A stretch of 19,264 nucleotides of DNA. Source: Bordetella parapertussis. GTDB lineage: Bacteria; Pseudomonadota; Gammaproteobacteria; Burkholderiales; Burkholderiaceae_C. The stretch is taken from assembly GCA_945861305.1 (NCBI GenBank), contig CAMATW010000043.1, positions 1 through 19,264 of the forward strand. Reading direction: 5' to 3'. Shown here one piece after another: positions 1 through 7,537 of this stretch. How positions within the stretch are numbered: position 1 is the stretch's first letter; every line of letters starts with the position of its first letter. A program made the translations under genes and the position numbers. The notes below the pieces were generated by a model. That model did not search any database. It was not told the DNA's origin and saw nothing but the letters and a program-made list of their open reading frames with translations.

Positions 1-596
1 CGGGTGCCGCCCATGTGTTTGCCAGCACCGCCCCTGAAGTGGTGAAAGTGTTTGCCCAAGACCGCCAAGCCATGCGAGGCGGCGCCTCACGTATGCCAGC
101 CGCTGACGCTACCGGTGCTTACAAGAACTACCTGCGCCGCGTCTCCAGCATGTTGGAGGGGCAAGACTTTGTGCTGGGCTCCCAGCCCACCTTGGCCGAC
201 TTTTCCATCTACCACTCGGTGTGGTTCACCGTGGTCAAAGTGCCCTTGCTTGCTGGCATTTTGGACACCACGCCTTTGGTGAAAGCCTGGGTTGCGCGTA
301 TGCAAGCCTTTGGCCACGGCAACAACAGCGAACTGAGCACCACCGATGCGCTCAATGTTGCCCATGAGGCCACCCCTTTGGATGTCAGCAAAGAGATTTT
401 CCAAGATGAGCACGACATTCCCTTGGGCACACAGGTCATTGTTCACGCTGAAAGCTTTGGCACAGAACCCACGCAAGGTGAGTTGGTGGCCGCCACCCGC
501 ACCCGCTACAGCTTGCGCCGCCAAGACCCGCGCGTGGGCACCGTGCATGTTCATTTCCCGCGCAACGGCTTTATTTTGAAAAGGGCAGAGGCATGA
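1..596 (+). CDS. Glutathione S-transferase family protein, 5' end cut by the window
   Basis: The frame is open to the first base, so the N-terminal thioredoxin-like domain, which would bind glutathione, lies outside the window. What remains resembles the all-helical GST C-terminal domain: a run around LGSQPTLADFSIYHSVWF, the usual 'T-x-AD-x-S/I' signature of GST helix 6, followed by a helix ending in VKAWVARMQAFG. About 90 further residues follow (from NSELSTTDALNV to the end), which is longer than a typical GST tail and looks like an extra small beta-rich domain. The first possible start inside the window is a GTG at 15, but the reading continues upstream of it, so it is unlikely to be the true start. 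The stop overlaps the start of the next gene by 4 bases (ATGA), so the two are probably co-transcribed and translationally coupled. The substrate is unknown. The family call is fairly safe; the extra domain is not recognised. Confidence 0.75.
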   Translation, partial: GAAHVFASTAPEVVKVFAQDRQAMRGGASRMPAADATGAYKNYLRRVSSMLEGQDFVLGSQPTLADFSIYHSVWFTVVKVPLLAGILDTTPLVKAWVARMQAFGHGNNSELSTTDALNVAHEATPLDVSKEIFQDEHDIPLGTQVIVHAESFGTEPTQGELVAATRTRYSLRRQDPRVGTVHVHFPRNGFILKRAEA

Positions 597-1495
597 TTTC
601 AGACTTCAAAGGCAAAACCGCAGTTTTAACCGGCGGGGCTTCGGGCTTTGGCTTGGAATGCGCCCGTCTGGGTGCCTCTTTGGGCATGAATGTGGTGTTG
701 GTCGATGTGCAAAAAGACGCTCTGAAGGTGGCACACGATGAGATCAAAGCCATGGGCGTGCAGGTCATGGCCAAGCTTGTTGATGTGTCCAACGCCGAGG
801 CCATGCAAGAACTCGCTACGGCCGTGTTTGAGCGCTTTGGTGCACCCCATTTTGTTTTCAACAACGCGGGGGTGGGCGCTGGCGGCTTGGTCTGGGAAAA
901 CTCGGTCAAGGATTGGGAATGGCTTCTGGGTGTCAACCTGTGGGGCGTGATTCACGGTGTGCGCTTGTTCACCCCCATGATGCTCGAGGCAGCCAAGCAC
1001 GACCCGTCATTTCAAGGCCATATCGTCAACACCGCCAGCATGGCAGGTTTGCTCACCCCCCCCAATATGGGTATTTACAACGTCACCAAACATGCGGTGG
1101 TGGCCTTGACCGAAACCCTTTACCAAGATTTGAAATTGGTCAACGACCAAGTCAGTGCCTCGGTACTGTGCCCTTACTTTGTGCCCACCGGCATCAACCA
1201 AAGTGAGCGTAACCGTCCAGCGCATTTACCGCCTGTTGCCCAGACTAAAAGCCAACTCATTGGCCAAGCCATGAGCGACAAAGCAGTGAGCAGTGGCAAA
1301 GTCAGCGCAGCGCAGGTCGCTCAGATGGTGTTTGACGCCATCAAAGCTGAGCAGTTCTACATTTACAGCCATCCCAAGGCCTTGGGCAATGCCCAAACCC
1401 GCTTCGATGCAATTGTTCATGGAACAAACCCGCCAGACCCGTTTGCTGAGCGCCCAGATATAGGTGTAATACTTAGGAATTCATTAAAAGAATAA
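593..1495 (+). CDS. SDR family NAD(P)-dependent oxidoreductase
   Basis: A 300-residue classical short-chain dehydrogenase/reductase, probably cytoplasmic. Visible motifs are the Rossmann glycine motif TGGASGFG at residues 13-20, an acidic residue at the end of beta-2 (LVDVQ, D37) that favours NAD(H), NNAG at 89-92, the catalytic Ser148 (NTAS), and the catalytic pair Tyr161 and Lys165 in YNVTK. The helix after the active site continues with HAVVALTETLYQDL, typical of the family. It reduces or oxidises a carbonyl/alcohol substrate that cannot be named from sequence. The C-terminal 60 residues (QTRFDAIVHG onward) resemble SDRs found in short operons of environmental proteobacteria. The start overlaps the GST stop (ATGA), suggesting a shared transcript and perhaps a shared detoxification or degradation task; that role is inference. 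Confidence 0.9.
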   Translation: MISDFKGKTAVLTGGASGFGLECARLGASLGMNVVLVDVQKDALKVAHDEIKAMGVQVMAKLVDVSNAEAMQELATAVFERFGAPHFVFNNAGVGAGGLVWENSVKDWEWLLGVNLWGVIHGVRLFTPMMLEAAKHDPSFQGHIVNTASMAGLLTPPNMGIYNVTKHAVVALTETLYQDLKLVNDQVSASVLCPYFVPTGINQSERNRPAHLPPVAQTKSQLIGQAMSDKAVSSGKVSAAQVAQMVFDAIKAEQFYIYSHPKALGNAQTRFDAIVHGTNPPDPFAERPDIGVILRNSLKE

Positions 1496-1506
1496 ATGTT
1501 TATAAT
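1480..1506 (+). promoter_or_regulatory. Candidate sigma-70 promoter for the ligase gene
   Basis: A perfect TATAAT lies at 1501-1506, in the short AT-rich gap after the SDR stop and 29 bases before the next start. The best upstream partner is TTCATT at 1480-1485 with a 15-base spacer, matching only three of six consensus bases, so the -35 element is weak. The gap is distinctly AT-rich compared with its flanks. It would let the ligase gene be transcribed independently of the GST-SDR pair. It rests only on the -10 match. Confidence 0.35.
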
Positions 1507-1535
1507 GTATTCATTTTTTCAACAAAGTCGACAAA

Positions 1536-3272
1536 ATGAATACTCCCAAAGAATACGAAAAAACTTCAGCAAAAGCAGCAACTCTGCTGTTTTTGTCGAT
1601 CATTTTTCTCTTTGTCGGCAGCTCTCTACCGGTCATCAACCCTGTCACCCCCCGTCTGAATTCAGACCTGATGGCCTTCTTTGGCCTGGGTCTGTTTGGC
1701 ATGGTCACCTGCTTTTACCTCCCAAAAGAAGCCACACGCTTTAGCCTGACCTCGCTTGGCGTGCTGTGCGGCGCTTGGCTGATGTTGGCTTGCTTTCAAT
1801 TCATCGCAGGCATCAACACCACCTATTTCAGCTATTTTTTGGTCACCACGTCCTACCTTTTGGCTTTGGTTTTGCTGAGTGCTTGGGTCAAGATGTGGGT
1901 ACAAGCGGGGCAGGGGCGTCTACTGGCTGAAACCGTTATGACCGCCGTGCTGATCGCGGGATTGATGCAAGCGGTCAGCATTTGGCTGCAAATGCTGCAG
2001 TTGGAAGAGTGGCTCAGCCCATGGTTGAACCGGTCTGCCTCTTTTCCTCGCCAAGGCGGCTTTTTAAGCCAGCCTAATCTGTGTGCCAGCCTGATGGTCA
2101 GCGCCATGGTGTGCTTGGTGTTTTTGAAGCCTGAGGAGGGCGAGCAAAGCGCTCGCCCTGCGCCTTGGCGTTTATTGGCCATGGGATTCATGATGCTGGC
2201 GGTGTACGCCACCAGTTCGCGAACGGGCTACCTTGAAGTGTTACTTATCAGTGGTTTGCTTGCACTGGTTCGCCAGCGCTTGAAAATTTCATGGGTATGG
2301 GTGGCCATGGTTGTTTGGCAACTGTTGGCTATTGGGGTCGGCGAGGTACTGGTCACCTTTGGCTTGATGTCTGGGCAACTGTTGGAGGATTCCCGCAAAG
2401 CGGTTGAAGCCTCGGGAAACCATCGCCTGCGTATTTTGAGCGATGTATGGCTGGTCATTCAGCAACACCCTTTGATGGGGGTGGGTTGGCGGCAATTACA
2501 AGTCACCCAAGTCTTGACGCCTGCGATCAACAATCCTGTCGACCATGCCCACAATGTGGTGGCGCAAATTCAAGTGGAGTTGGGCATTTTGGGCACCCTG
2601 TCATTGCTGGGTTTCGCGGGTTTTTGGTTGCTCAAGAAAAAGCCTTGGCAGCAGGCCAATGGCGCGGAATTGGCCATGGTGTGTGTGGTCATGGTCCTGG
2701 GACTGCACAGCTTGCTGGAATACCCTTTGTGGCATGCCGTATTTTTATTTTTATTCGGCTTTGCCTTAAGTCTTTTGCCAGAAGAGGCTTACCCTGTTCG
2801 ACTGCCGTTGTGGTTAGTGAAAGGCGTTGGCATGCTTTTGCTGTTTTGCACAGCGTGGTTTTATATCGACCACAGCAAAGCCATTTCTGCTTACGAACGA
2901 TTCAACCAAAACAAATCTTCAGAAGAGCTGATTGCCGCAAACAAAACCGTGTGGTGGAACCGCTTGTTGTTTGAGAGCATTTTCATGATCAACACGCCAG
3001 TCACTGACGCCACCCGTCCCATATTGCGTCGTATCGTCAAAGAAAACGCCAATGTTTTCTCTCAAACCATCTTCATCAACTTGCCACTCTTGCAAGTCAA
3101 GATCCAAGACGGCGAGACCGAATTGGCCAACCAGCTTGGCAAACGCATTTGCTTGAATGTGTCCGAGGAAAACTGGAAAGCGATTCAAATACACTTGCGG
3201 TCTTTACAAGATCCTCGGTTCAACACGTGGTTAGACCAGTTACCCCCCGACACTTTGAAGTGCAAAACCTGA
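1536..3272 (+). CDS. PglL/Wzy-type O-oligosaccharyltransferase (O-antigen ligase family)
   Basis: A 578-residue polytopic inner-membrane protein. Hydrophobic helices fill residues 15-60, 70-120, 132-155, 183-200, 212-270, 345-366, 378-415 and 425-445. Family landmarks are visible: QPN at 179-181 after GGFLS, a periplasmic loop with GVGWRQLQ at 315-322, DHAHN at 336-340 (the histidine-containing motif of Wzy_C enzymes), and HSLLEYPLWH at 391-400. The last 130 residues are soluble and helical, matching the Wzy_C_2 tail typical of PglL/PilO-type enzymes. Such enzymes move a lipid-linked glycan onto serine or threonine of pilins or other exported proteins in the periplasm. No pilin or glycan-synthesis gene is visible nearby, so a WaaL ligase or Wzy polymerase role cannot be excluded, but the QPN motif and tail favour PglL. 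The ATG has only a weak ribosome binding site. Confidence 0.8.
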   Translation: MNTPKEYEKTSAKAATLLFLSIIFLFVGSSLPVINPVTPRLNSDLMAFFGLGLFGMVTCFYLPKEATRFSLTSLGVLCGAWLMLACFQFIAGINTTYFSYFLVTTSYLLALVLLSAWVKMWVQAGQGRLLAETVMTAVLIAGLMQAVSIWLQMLQLEEWLSPWLNRSASFPRQGGFLSQPNLCASLMVSAMVCLVFLKPEEGEQSARPAPWRLLAMGFMMLAVYATSSRTGYLEVLLISGLLALVRQRLKISWVWVAMVVWQLLAIGVGEVLVTFGLMSGQLLEDSRKAVEASGNHRLRILSDVWLVIQQHPLMGVGWRQLQVTQVLTPAINNPVDHAHNVVAQIQVELGILGTLSLLGFAGFWLLKKKPWQQANGAELAMVCVVMVLGLHSLLEYPLWHAVFLFLFGFALSLLPEEAYPVRLPLWLVKGVGMLLLFCTAWFYIDHSKAISAYERFNQNKSSEELIAANKTVWWNRLLFESIFMINTPVTDATRPILRRIVKENANVFSQTIFINLPLLQVKIQDGETELANQLGKRICLNVSEENWKAIQIHLRSLQDPRFNTWLDQLPPDTLKCKT

Positions 3273-3285
3273 ACGTGTTGCTGGC

Positions 3286-4368
3286 ATGAAGGCTCTTCGT
3301 ATTTATGCCGGCCCCACGGCCCGTCAGCACATTGCCGACAAGGGCTTGCTGCCCCAGCACATCAGCGTGGTGCCAGGGGCGGCGGGTGGGCCCAAAGGTT
3401 TGATCTTGGGGCCTATGGACCGGTTTTTATTCGGTCATTGGTTGTCTCGCAGTGATCAACCCATCGACTTGGTGGGGGCCTCCATAGGGGCATGGCGCTT
3501 GGCCACAGCCTGTCTGCCCCAGCCAGAAAAAGAGTTGCTTGCCTTGGAAGAGGCCTATATCCATCAGCACTACGCGTTGGCAACGGGTCAGCGCCGACCC
3601 ACGCCGCACCAAGTCAGCACCGATTTCGTGGCCAATTTGCAGCGCTTTTACAGCGGCCGTATTCACCCTGTGATTCATCATCCGCGCTACAGATTGCATG
3701 TGATGACCTCACGCGGTTTGGGCTTGCTGTCCCAAGACAATGCGTGGCGCACACCGCTGGGCTATGCCGCGGCCTACATCAGCAATTTCTTTAGCCGCCC
3801 TGCCATGGGTAAATGGCTAGAGCGGGTAGTGTTTTCCAGCCCCTTCATGGGAGAGCCGCACCCTTTGCCTTTTGCAACGGACGATTACCCCTCACGCCAA
3901 TTGGCTTTGAGCGAAGACAACTTCATGGACGCGGTGCAAGCGAGTTGCTCCATCCCTTTTGTGCTGGAAGCGGTCAAAGCCATTGCTGGAGCACCTGCAG
4001 GGGCATACTGGGATGGCGGCATCACCGACTACCACTTGCATTTGGACTACCGCCAAGCCAAGGGCCTGACGCTTTACCCGCATTTCCAAAAAGCCGTGGT
4101 ACCTGGCTGGTTGGACAAAAAGCTGACCCGTCGCCACCACGCCACCGCGTTTTTAGACAGCACGATATTGTTGGCACCCGACCCCGAATGGGTGCGAACG
4201 CTGCCCAACGGCAAGTTACCTGATCGCAGCGACTTCACCACCTACGGCCAAGACTTAGACGCCAGAGTCAAGGTATGGAAACAAGCGGTGGGCGAGTCTG
4301 AGCGTTTGGCCGACGAATTGGCCAACTGGTTGTTGCAGCCCGACTTTGGCAGGGTAGAAGCGCTGTAA
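3286..4368 (+). CDS. Patatin-like phospholipase/lipid acyl hydrolase
   Basis: A 360-residue protein with the complete patatin catalytic set: a glycine-rich oxyanion loop GAAGGPKG at residues 31-38, the nucleophile elbow GASIG at 64-68 with Ser66, and the DGG motif at 243-245 (Asp243) in AYWDGGITDYH. Patatin-like enzymes use a Ser-Asp dyad to hydrolyse acyl esters of phospholipids or other lipids. No signal peptide is seen, so it is predicted to be cytoplasmic or peripheral. The start lies 13 bases after the ligase stop, without a clear Shine-Dalgarno sequence, so it may be co-transcribed with the ligase. The natural substrate is unknown. The gene ends inside a hairpin shared with the convergent neighbour. 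Confidence 0.87.
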   Translation: MKALRIYAGPTARQHIADKGLLPQHISVVPGAAGGPKGLILGPMDRFLFGHWLSRSDQPIDLVGASIGAWRLATACLPQPEKELLALEEAYIHQHYALATGQRRPTPHQVSTDFVANLQRFYSGRIHPVIHHPRYRLHVMTSRGLGLLSQDNAWRTPLGYAAAYISNFFSRPAMGKWLERVVFSSPFMGEPHPLPFATDDYPSRQLALSEDNFMDAVQASCSIPFVLEAVKAIAGAPAGAYWDGGITDYHLHLDYRQAKGLTLYPHFQKAVVPGWLDKKLTRRHHATAFLDSTILLAPDPEWVRTLPNGKLPDRSDFTTYGQDLDARVKVWKQAVGESERLADELANWLLQPDFGRVEAL

Positions 4369-4388
4369 GGGCTTGCCTTACAAAGCGC
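4360..4388. terminator. Convergent hairpin covering both stop codons
   Basis: GCGCTGTAAGG (4360-4370) pairs with CCTTAC plus AGCGC (4376-4381 and 4384-4388) around the loop GCTTG, giving 11 pairs with a two-base bulge (AA). The stem contains the TAA stop of the patatin gene (4366-4368) and the TAA stop of the minus-strand gene (4378-4380). No run of T follows on either strand, so it is not a canonical intrinsic terminator, but its position between convergent genes suits a two-way transcription barrier or RNA 3'-end stabiliser. Confidence 0.5.
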
Positions 4389-5235
4389 AGACCATTTCTA
4401 CATGCGCGATATTGGCTTCCATGAAAACCTCTCCTTGGCGACTGAAACCTTGGCGGCGGTAAAAGTTCTCGGCACTGCATTGGGCATGGAGCAATATTTC
4501 TTTGTCACCACGCGCTCGGGCAGCGTCCATCAAGGCTGACAAGATTTGATCGCCTAAGCGCTGACCGCGCAGGACTCGCTTGACCGCCATGCGGCCAAGT
4601 TTGGCGACACCATTGACCGAGGGAAGCAAACGCCCCGTGGCTACAGGTAAACCCAAACGGTTGCACAACACCGCATGAACACAATGTTCATCATGTGAAT
4701 CCCATTCCAGGGCTTGGTCCACGCCTTGCTCCTGCACAAACACCTCGGTGCGCAAGGGGCCGGTAAGTGGCTTCAATTGCGCCCATGTGCCTAACTGCAA
4801 ACGGGTCATGGCTTCACCTTGCTCAAAGCCCAGCAAGGGGTCGCGAAGCGCCTGAGGTACTGGCTTGGAGGTTTGTGTCTGAGGGTCGGCATAGACATAC
4901 ACCAACTCGCCCTTGACCAAAACCTGCTCGCCGCGAAACACCACACCTTCAAACACAATGGACGAGTTGCCTATTCGCGCACAACGCATACCGATGTGCA
5001 GCAAGTCGTCGTAGAACGCCGAGGCTTTGTATTCCAAGGTGGACTTGACCACAAACAAATCGCCGCCCATGCCGTGCAGACTTTGTTCGTAGGGCAGGGC
5101 CAAGGCTCGCCAATAGTCAGACACAGCGGTATCAAGGTACATCAGGTAGTGACCGTTGAAGACGATTTTTTGCATATCGACCTCAACCCAGCGCACACGC
5201 AGGGCATGGAAAAAGCGAAAGTCTTGGCGGTTCAT
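4378..5235 (-). CDS. Thioesterase-acetyltransferase fusion (YbgC/FadM-like hotdog + GNAT)
   Basis: A 285-residue protein made of two enzymes. Residues 6-135 are a 4HBT hotdog domain of the YbgC/FadM acyl-CoA thioesterase type: RVRWVEVDMQKIVFNGHYL contains the catalytic-site Asp20 and the following NGHY helix start. Residues 145-285 are a GNAT domain of the ElaA/YjcF type: VFVQEQGVDQALEWD (165-179), DEHCVHAV, the acetyl-CoA loop LRGQRLGDQIL (222-232) and AENFYRRQGF (256-264). The first half would hydrolyse an acyl-CoA thioester and the second transfer an acetyl group to an amine; neither substrate is identifiable. The single reading frame with a short linker (about 136-150) argues for a true fusion rather than a sequencing error. 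It faces the Fe-ADH gene across a 59-bp divergent gap. Confidence 0.85.
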   Translation of the reverse strand: MNRQDFRFFHALRVRWVEVDMQKIVFNGHYLMYLDTAVSDYWRALALPYEQSLHGMGGDLFVVKSTLEYKASAFYDDLLHIGMRCARIGNSSIVFEGVVFRGEQVLVKGELVYVYADPQTQTSKPVPQALRDPLLGFEQGEAMTRLQLGTWAQLKPLTGPLRTEVFVQEQGVDQALEWDSHDEHCVHAVLCNRLGLPVATGRLLPSVNGVAKLGRMAVKRVLRGQRLGDQILSALMDAARARGDKEILLHAQCSAENFYRRQGFSRQGEVFMEANIAHVEMVCAL

Positions 5236-5245
5236 GGCGGTGGTT

Positions 5246-5275
5246 TTGTCCGTTAAAGTGGCGGCATCCTACAAC
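5246..5275 (+). promoter_or_regulatory. Possible sigma-70 promoter for the alcohol dehydrogenase
   Basis: TTGTCC at 5246-5251 and TACAAC at 5270-5275, spaced by 18 bases, each match four of six consensus positions. It would start transcription about a dozen bases before the Fe-ADH ATG. The divergent gap is only 59 bp, so any promoters for the two genes must lie here or within the opposing coding sequences. Weak evidence. Confidence 0.28.
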
Positions 5276-5294
5276 GAGCTGAGCGGAAAACACC

Positions 5295-6443
5295 ATGGCG
5301 AGTATTTTTTACATCACCCAAGTGCATATTGAATTCGGCGCTTTGCAACGCTTGGCTGAAGAATGCCAGCGCATAGGCATTGCACGCCCCCTCATCGTTA
5401 CCGACGCCGGCATCAAAGCCGCGGGTTTGTTGCAACAAGTCTTGGATGCGCTTAAAGGTGTTTCGGTGACCGTCTTTGACGCTACGCCCTCCAACCCCAC
5501 GGAGGCCGCTGTTCGCCTAGCCACCGCTTTGTGCCAACAGCAGCAGTGTGACGGCTTGATCGCTTTCGGTGGAGGCTCTTCCATCGACTGTGCCAAGGGC
5601 GTGGCTATTGCCGCCACCCACGCGGGACCACTCACCACCTACGCCACCATCGAGGGCGGATCACCCCGCATCACCGATAAAGTCTTGCCGCTGATCGCCG
5701 TGCCCACCACGGCGGGTACCGGCAGTGAAGTGGCCAGAGGCGCCATCCTCATCGTCGACGATGGCCGCAAACTGGGTTTTCACTCCTGGCATTTGGTGCC
5801 TAAAGTGGCTTTGCTCGACCCTGCGCTCACCCTCGGTTTACCGCCTTTGCTCACCGCTGCCACCGGCATGGACGCCATTGCACACTGCATGGAGACCTTC
5901 ATGTCCTCAGCTTTCAACCCGCCTGCTGACGGCATCGCTTTAGATGGCTTGGCACGTGGTTGGGCCAACATCGAACGTGCCACGCAGGACGGCAGCGACC
6001 GCGACGCACGTTTGCAGATGATGAGCGCCTCTATGCAGGGCGCAATGGCGTTTCAAAAAGGCTTGGGCTGTGTGCATTCGCTCAGCCACAGCCTAGGAGG
6101 TATCAATCCCAAGTTACACCACGGCACCCTGAACGCCATGTTTTTACCTGCGGTCATTGCCTTCAATGCCCAAGCGCCAGAGATGCAAAAAGAACTTCGC
6201 TTGGCGCGTATGGCCCAAGCCATGGGTTTGCCTGAAAGCGCCAAACCTGCGCAATCCATTGGCGACGCCATCCATGCCATGAACGCCCGTTTAGGTTTAC
6301 CCAGTGGTTTGGCGTCGATGGGTGTGAGCGCTTTGCAGTTTGACGACATCATCAAAGGCGCCATCGCCGACCACTCCCATAAAACCAACCCGCGTGAAGC
6401 TTCGGCAGAAGACTACCGTGTCATGCTTCAAGCGTCGATGTGA
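5295..6443 (+). CDS. Iron-containing (group III) alcohol dehydrogenase
   Basis: A 382-residue protein of the usual length for this family, predicted cytoplasmic. The nucleotide-binding loop GGGSSIDCAKG is at residues 92-102 and the family signature PTTAGTGSEV at 137-146. Metal-ligand positions can be read off as Asp193 and His197 (GMDAIAHC), His261 (HSLSHSLGG) and His276 (LHHG), so the active site appears intact. It oxidises an alcohol or reduces an aldehyde with NAD(P); homologues act on lactaldehyde, butanol, hydroxybutyrate or maleylacetate, and the substrate here cannot be assigned. The start ATG has a poor ribosome binding site (GGA about 8 bases upstream). Its last 16 bases overlap the 3' end of the minus-strand cyclase gene. 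Confidence 0.9.
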   Translation: MASIFYITQVHIEFGALQRLAEECQRIGIARPLIVTDAGIKAAGLLQQVLDALKGVSVTVFDATPSNPTEAAVRLATALCQQQQCDGLIAFGGGSSIDCAKGVAIAATHAGPLTTYATIEGGSPRITDKVLPLIAVPTTAGTGSEVARGAILIVDDGRKLGFHSWHLVPKVALLDPALTLGLPPLLTAATGMDAIAHCMETFMSSAFNPPADGIALDGLARGWANIERATQDGSDRDARLQMMSASMQGAMAFQKGLGCVHSLSHSLGGINPKLHHGTLNAMFLPAVIAFNAQAPEMQKELRLARMAQAMGLPESAKPAQSIGDAIHAMNARLGLPSGLASMGVSALQFDDIIKGAIADHSHKTNPREASAEDYRVMLQASM

Positions 6444-7537
6444 TTTTCCAAAGTGGGGCTGTTCAAGAACCACGTGCTCATCTTGCCTTTGCCTTTGACT
6501 TCAATGACGCCGCGGTGTTCAAGCGAGAACGGATGGTTCAAGGCCTGGCGGGTAGCGTCACTCATTTGGATCCGCCCCGCAGTGCCATGTGACTCCATGC
6601 GACTGGCGGTGTTAACTACATCCCCCCAAAGGTCATAGAGAAATTTGCTCTTGCCAATGATCCCTGCAACCGCGGCACCCGAGCTGATGCCAATTCGGAT
6701 GTTCAGCGGGTGCTGACTGTTCGCGTTGAAGTCCTGAATGGCGCCCAGCATGTCCAGTGACATGTGTGCCGCTCGATCTGCATGGTCAGACACCACCAAT
6801 GGCAAACCCGCAGCCGCCATGTAACAGTCGCCAATAGTTTTGATCTTCTCCATGCCGCGATGCTCAGCAATATGGTCAAAACGCGTGAAGAGATCATTCA
6901 ATACGCCGACCATGATCTCGGGGCTAACGTCTTGCGCAAAGGCGGTGAAACCCACAATGTCTGCAAACAACACCGTTACATTGGCGTAGCTGTCCACAAT
7001 AGCTTTATTAAGGTGATCAGTCGTGAGTTTGGAGCGCCCTTTTAGACGCTCTGCAATGGCTTGGGGCATCATGTTATGCAGCAGCATGTCTGACAAATCT
7101 TGCTCCACCAGAACTTGTTTGTACAGCTTTTGAGTCTCCAAATTCAATAAGCGCACTTGCAAGAGGTTTTGCACCCGAGCTAAAACCTCGGCGATATCGA
7201 ACGGTTTGCTCAAAAAATCCAAAGCACCGACCTTCAATGCCCGCAGTTTTTCATTGGGCTGTGCGGTGATGACCAGAACCGGAAGGACGCCTTCACTGTC
7301 TATGCTTTTGAGACTCTCCATCACTTGAAAACCGTCCATCTCTGGCATATTTAGATCCAAAAGAATCAGGTCGTATCGGTTTTGTTGGTGAAGATCCGTC
7401 ACCTCGGTGGGATCTTGTGTGGAGGAGATTTCGGAATAACCCGCGCCGCGCAGCAAACGCTCGAGCAACAGCACATTGGCGAATTGATCGTCCACGATGA
7501 GCAGTTTGGCCTTCAGGATGACAGCGCTGGGGATCAT
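6428..7537 (-). CDS. Response regulator with class III adenylate cyclase domain
   Basis: A 369-residue, soluble, two-domain output protein and the last gene of the chemosensory operon. Residues 10-125 are a receiver with acidic pair Asp16/Asp17, phosphoacceptor Asp61 (LLDLNMP) and Lys111 (KPFD). A helical linker (LLHNMMPQAIAERLKG, 152-167) leads to a class III cyclase domain at about 185-350. Both metal-binding aspartates are present (Asp193 in FADIVGFT, Asp237 in KTIGDCYMA). The purine-selecting pair is Lys233 and Asp302 (YDLWG), the adenine-type combination; guanylate cyclases carry Glu and Cys there. Asn309 and Arg313 (VVNTASRM) complete the transition-state residues. Phosphorylation of Asp61, by the neighbouring hybrid kinase or CheA, presumably gates cAMP synthesis; that wiring is inferred. 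The start overlaps the preceding stop by 4 bases (ATGA). Confidence 0.92.
   Translation of the reverse strand: MIPSAVILKAKLLIVDDQFANVLLLERLLRGAGYSEISSTQDPTEVTDLHQQNRYDLILLDLNMPEMDGFQVMESLKSIDSEGVLPVLVITAQPNEKLRALKVGALDFLSKPFDIAEVLARVQNLLQVRLLNLETQKLYKQVLVEQDLSDMLLHNMMPQAIAERLKGRSKLTTDHLNKAIVDSYANVTVLFADIVGFTAFAQDVSPEIMVGVLNDLFTRFDHIAEHRGMEKIKTIGDCYMAAAGLPLVVSDHADRAAHMSLDMLGAIQDFNANSQHPLNIRIGISSGAAVAGIIGKSKFLYDLWGDVVNTASRMESHGTAGRIQMSDATRQALNHPFSLEHRGVIEVKGKGKMSTWFLNSPTLENHIDA

Noticed and set aside
2447..2974. 175-residue plus-strand frame inside the ligase gene
   Set aside because: It is an out-of-frame shadow of a polytopic membrane protein whose own frame carries QPN, DHAHN and HSLLEYP motifs.
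4819..5256. 145-residue plus-strand frame opposite the thioesterase domain
   Set aside because: It is a mirror of the fusion gene's coding pattern and ends in the divergent gap; no motif is seen.
6428..7537. Guanylate cyclase or GGDEF (WspR-like) identity for the last operon gene
   Set aside because: There is no GGDEF/GGEEF motif, and the purine-recognition residues are Lys233 and Asp302, the adenylate type, instead of Glu and Cys.
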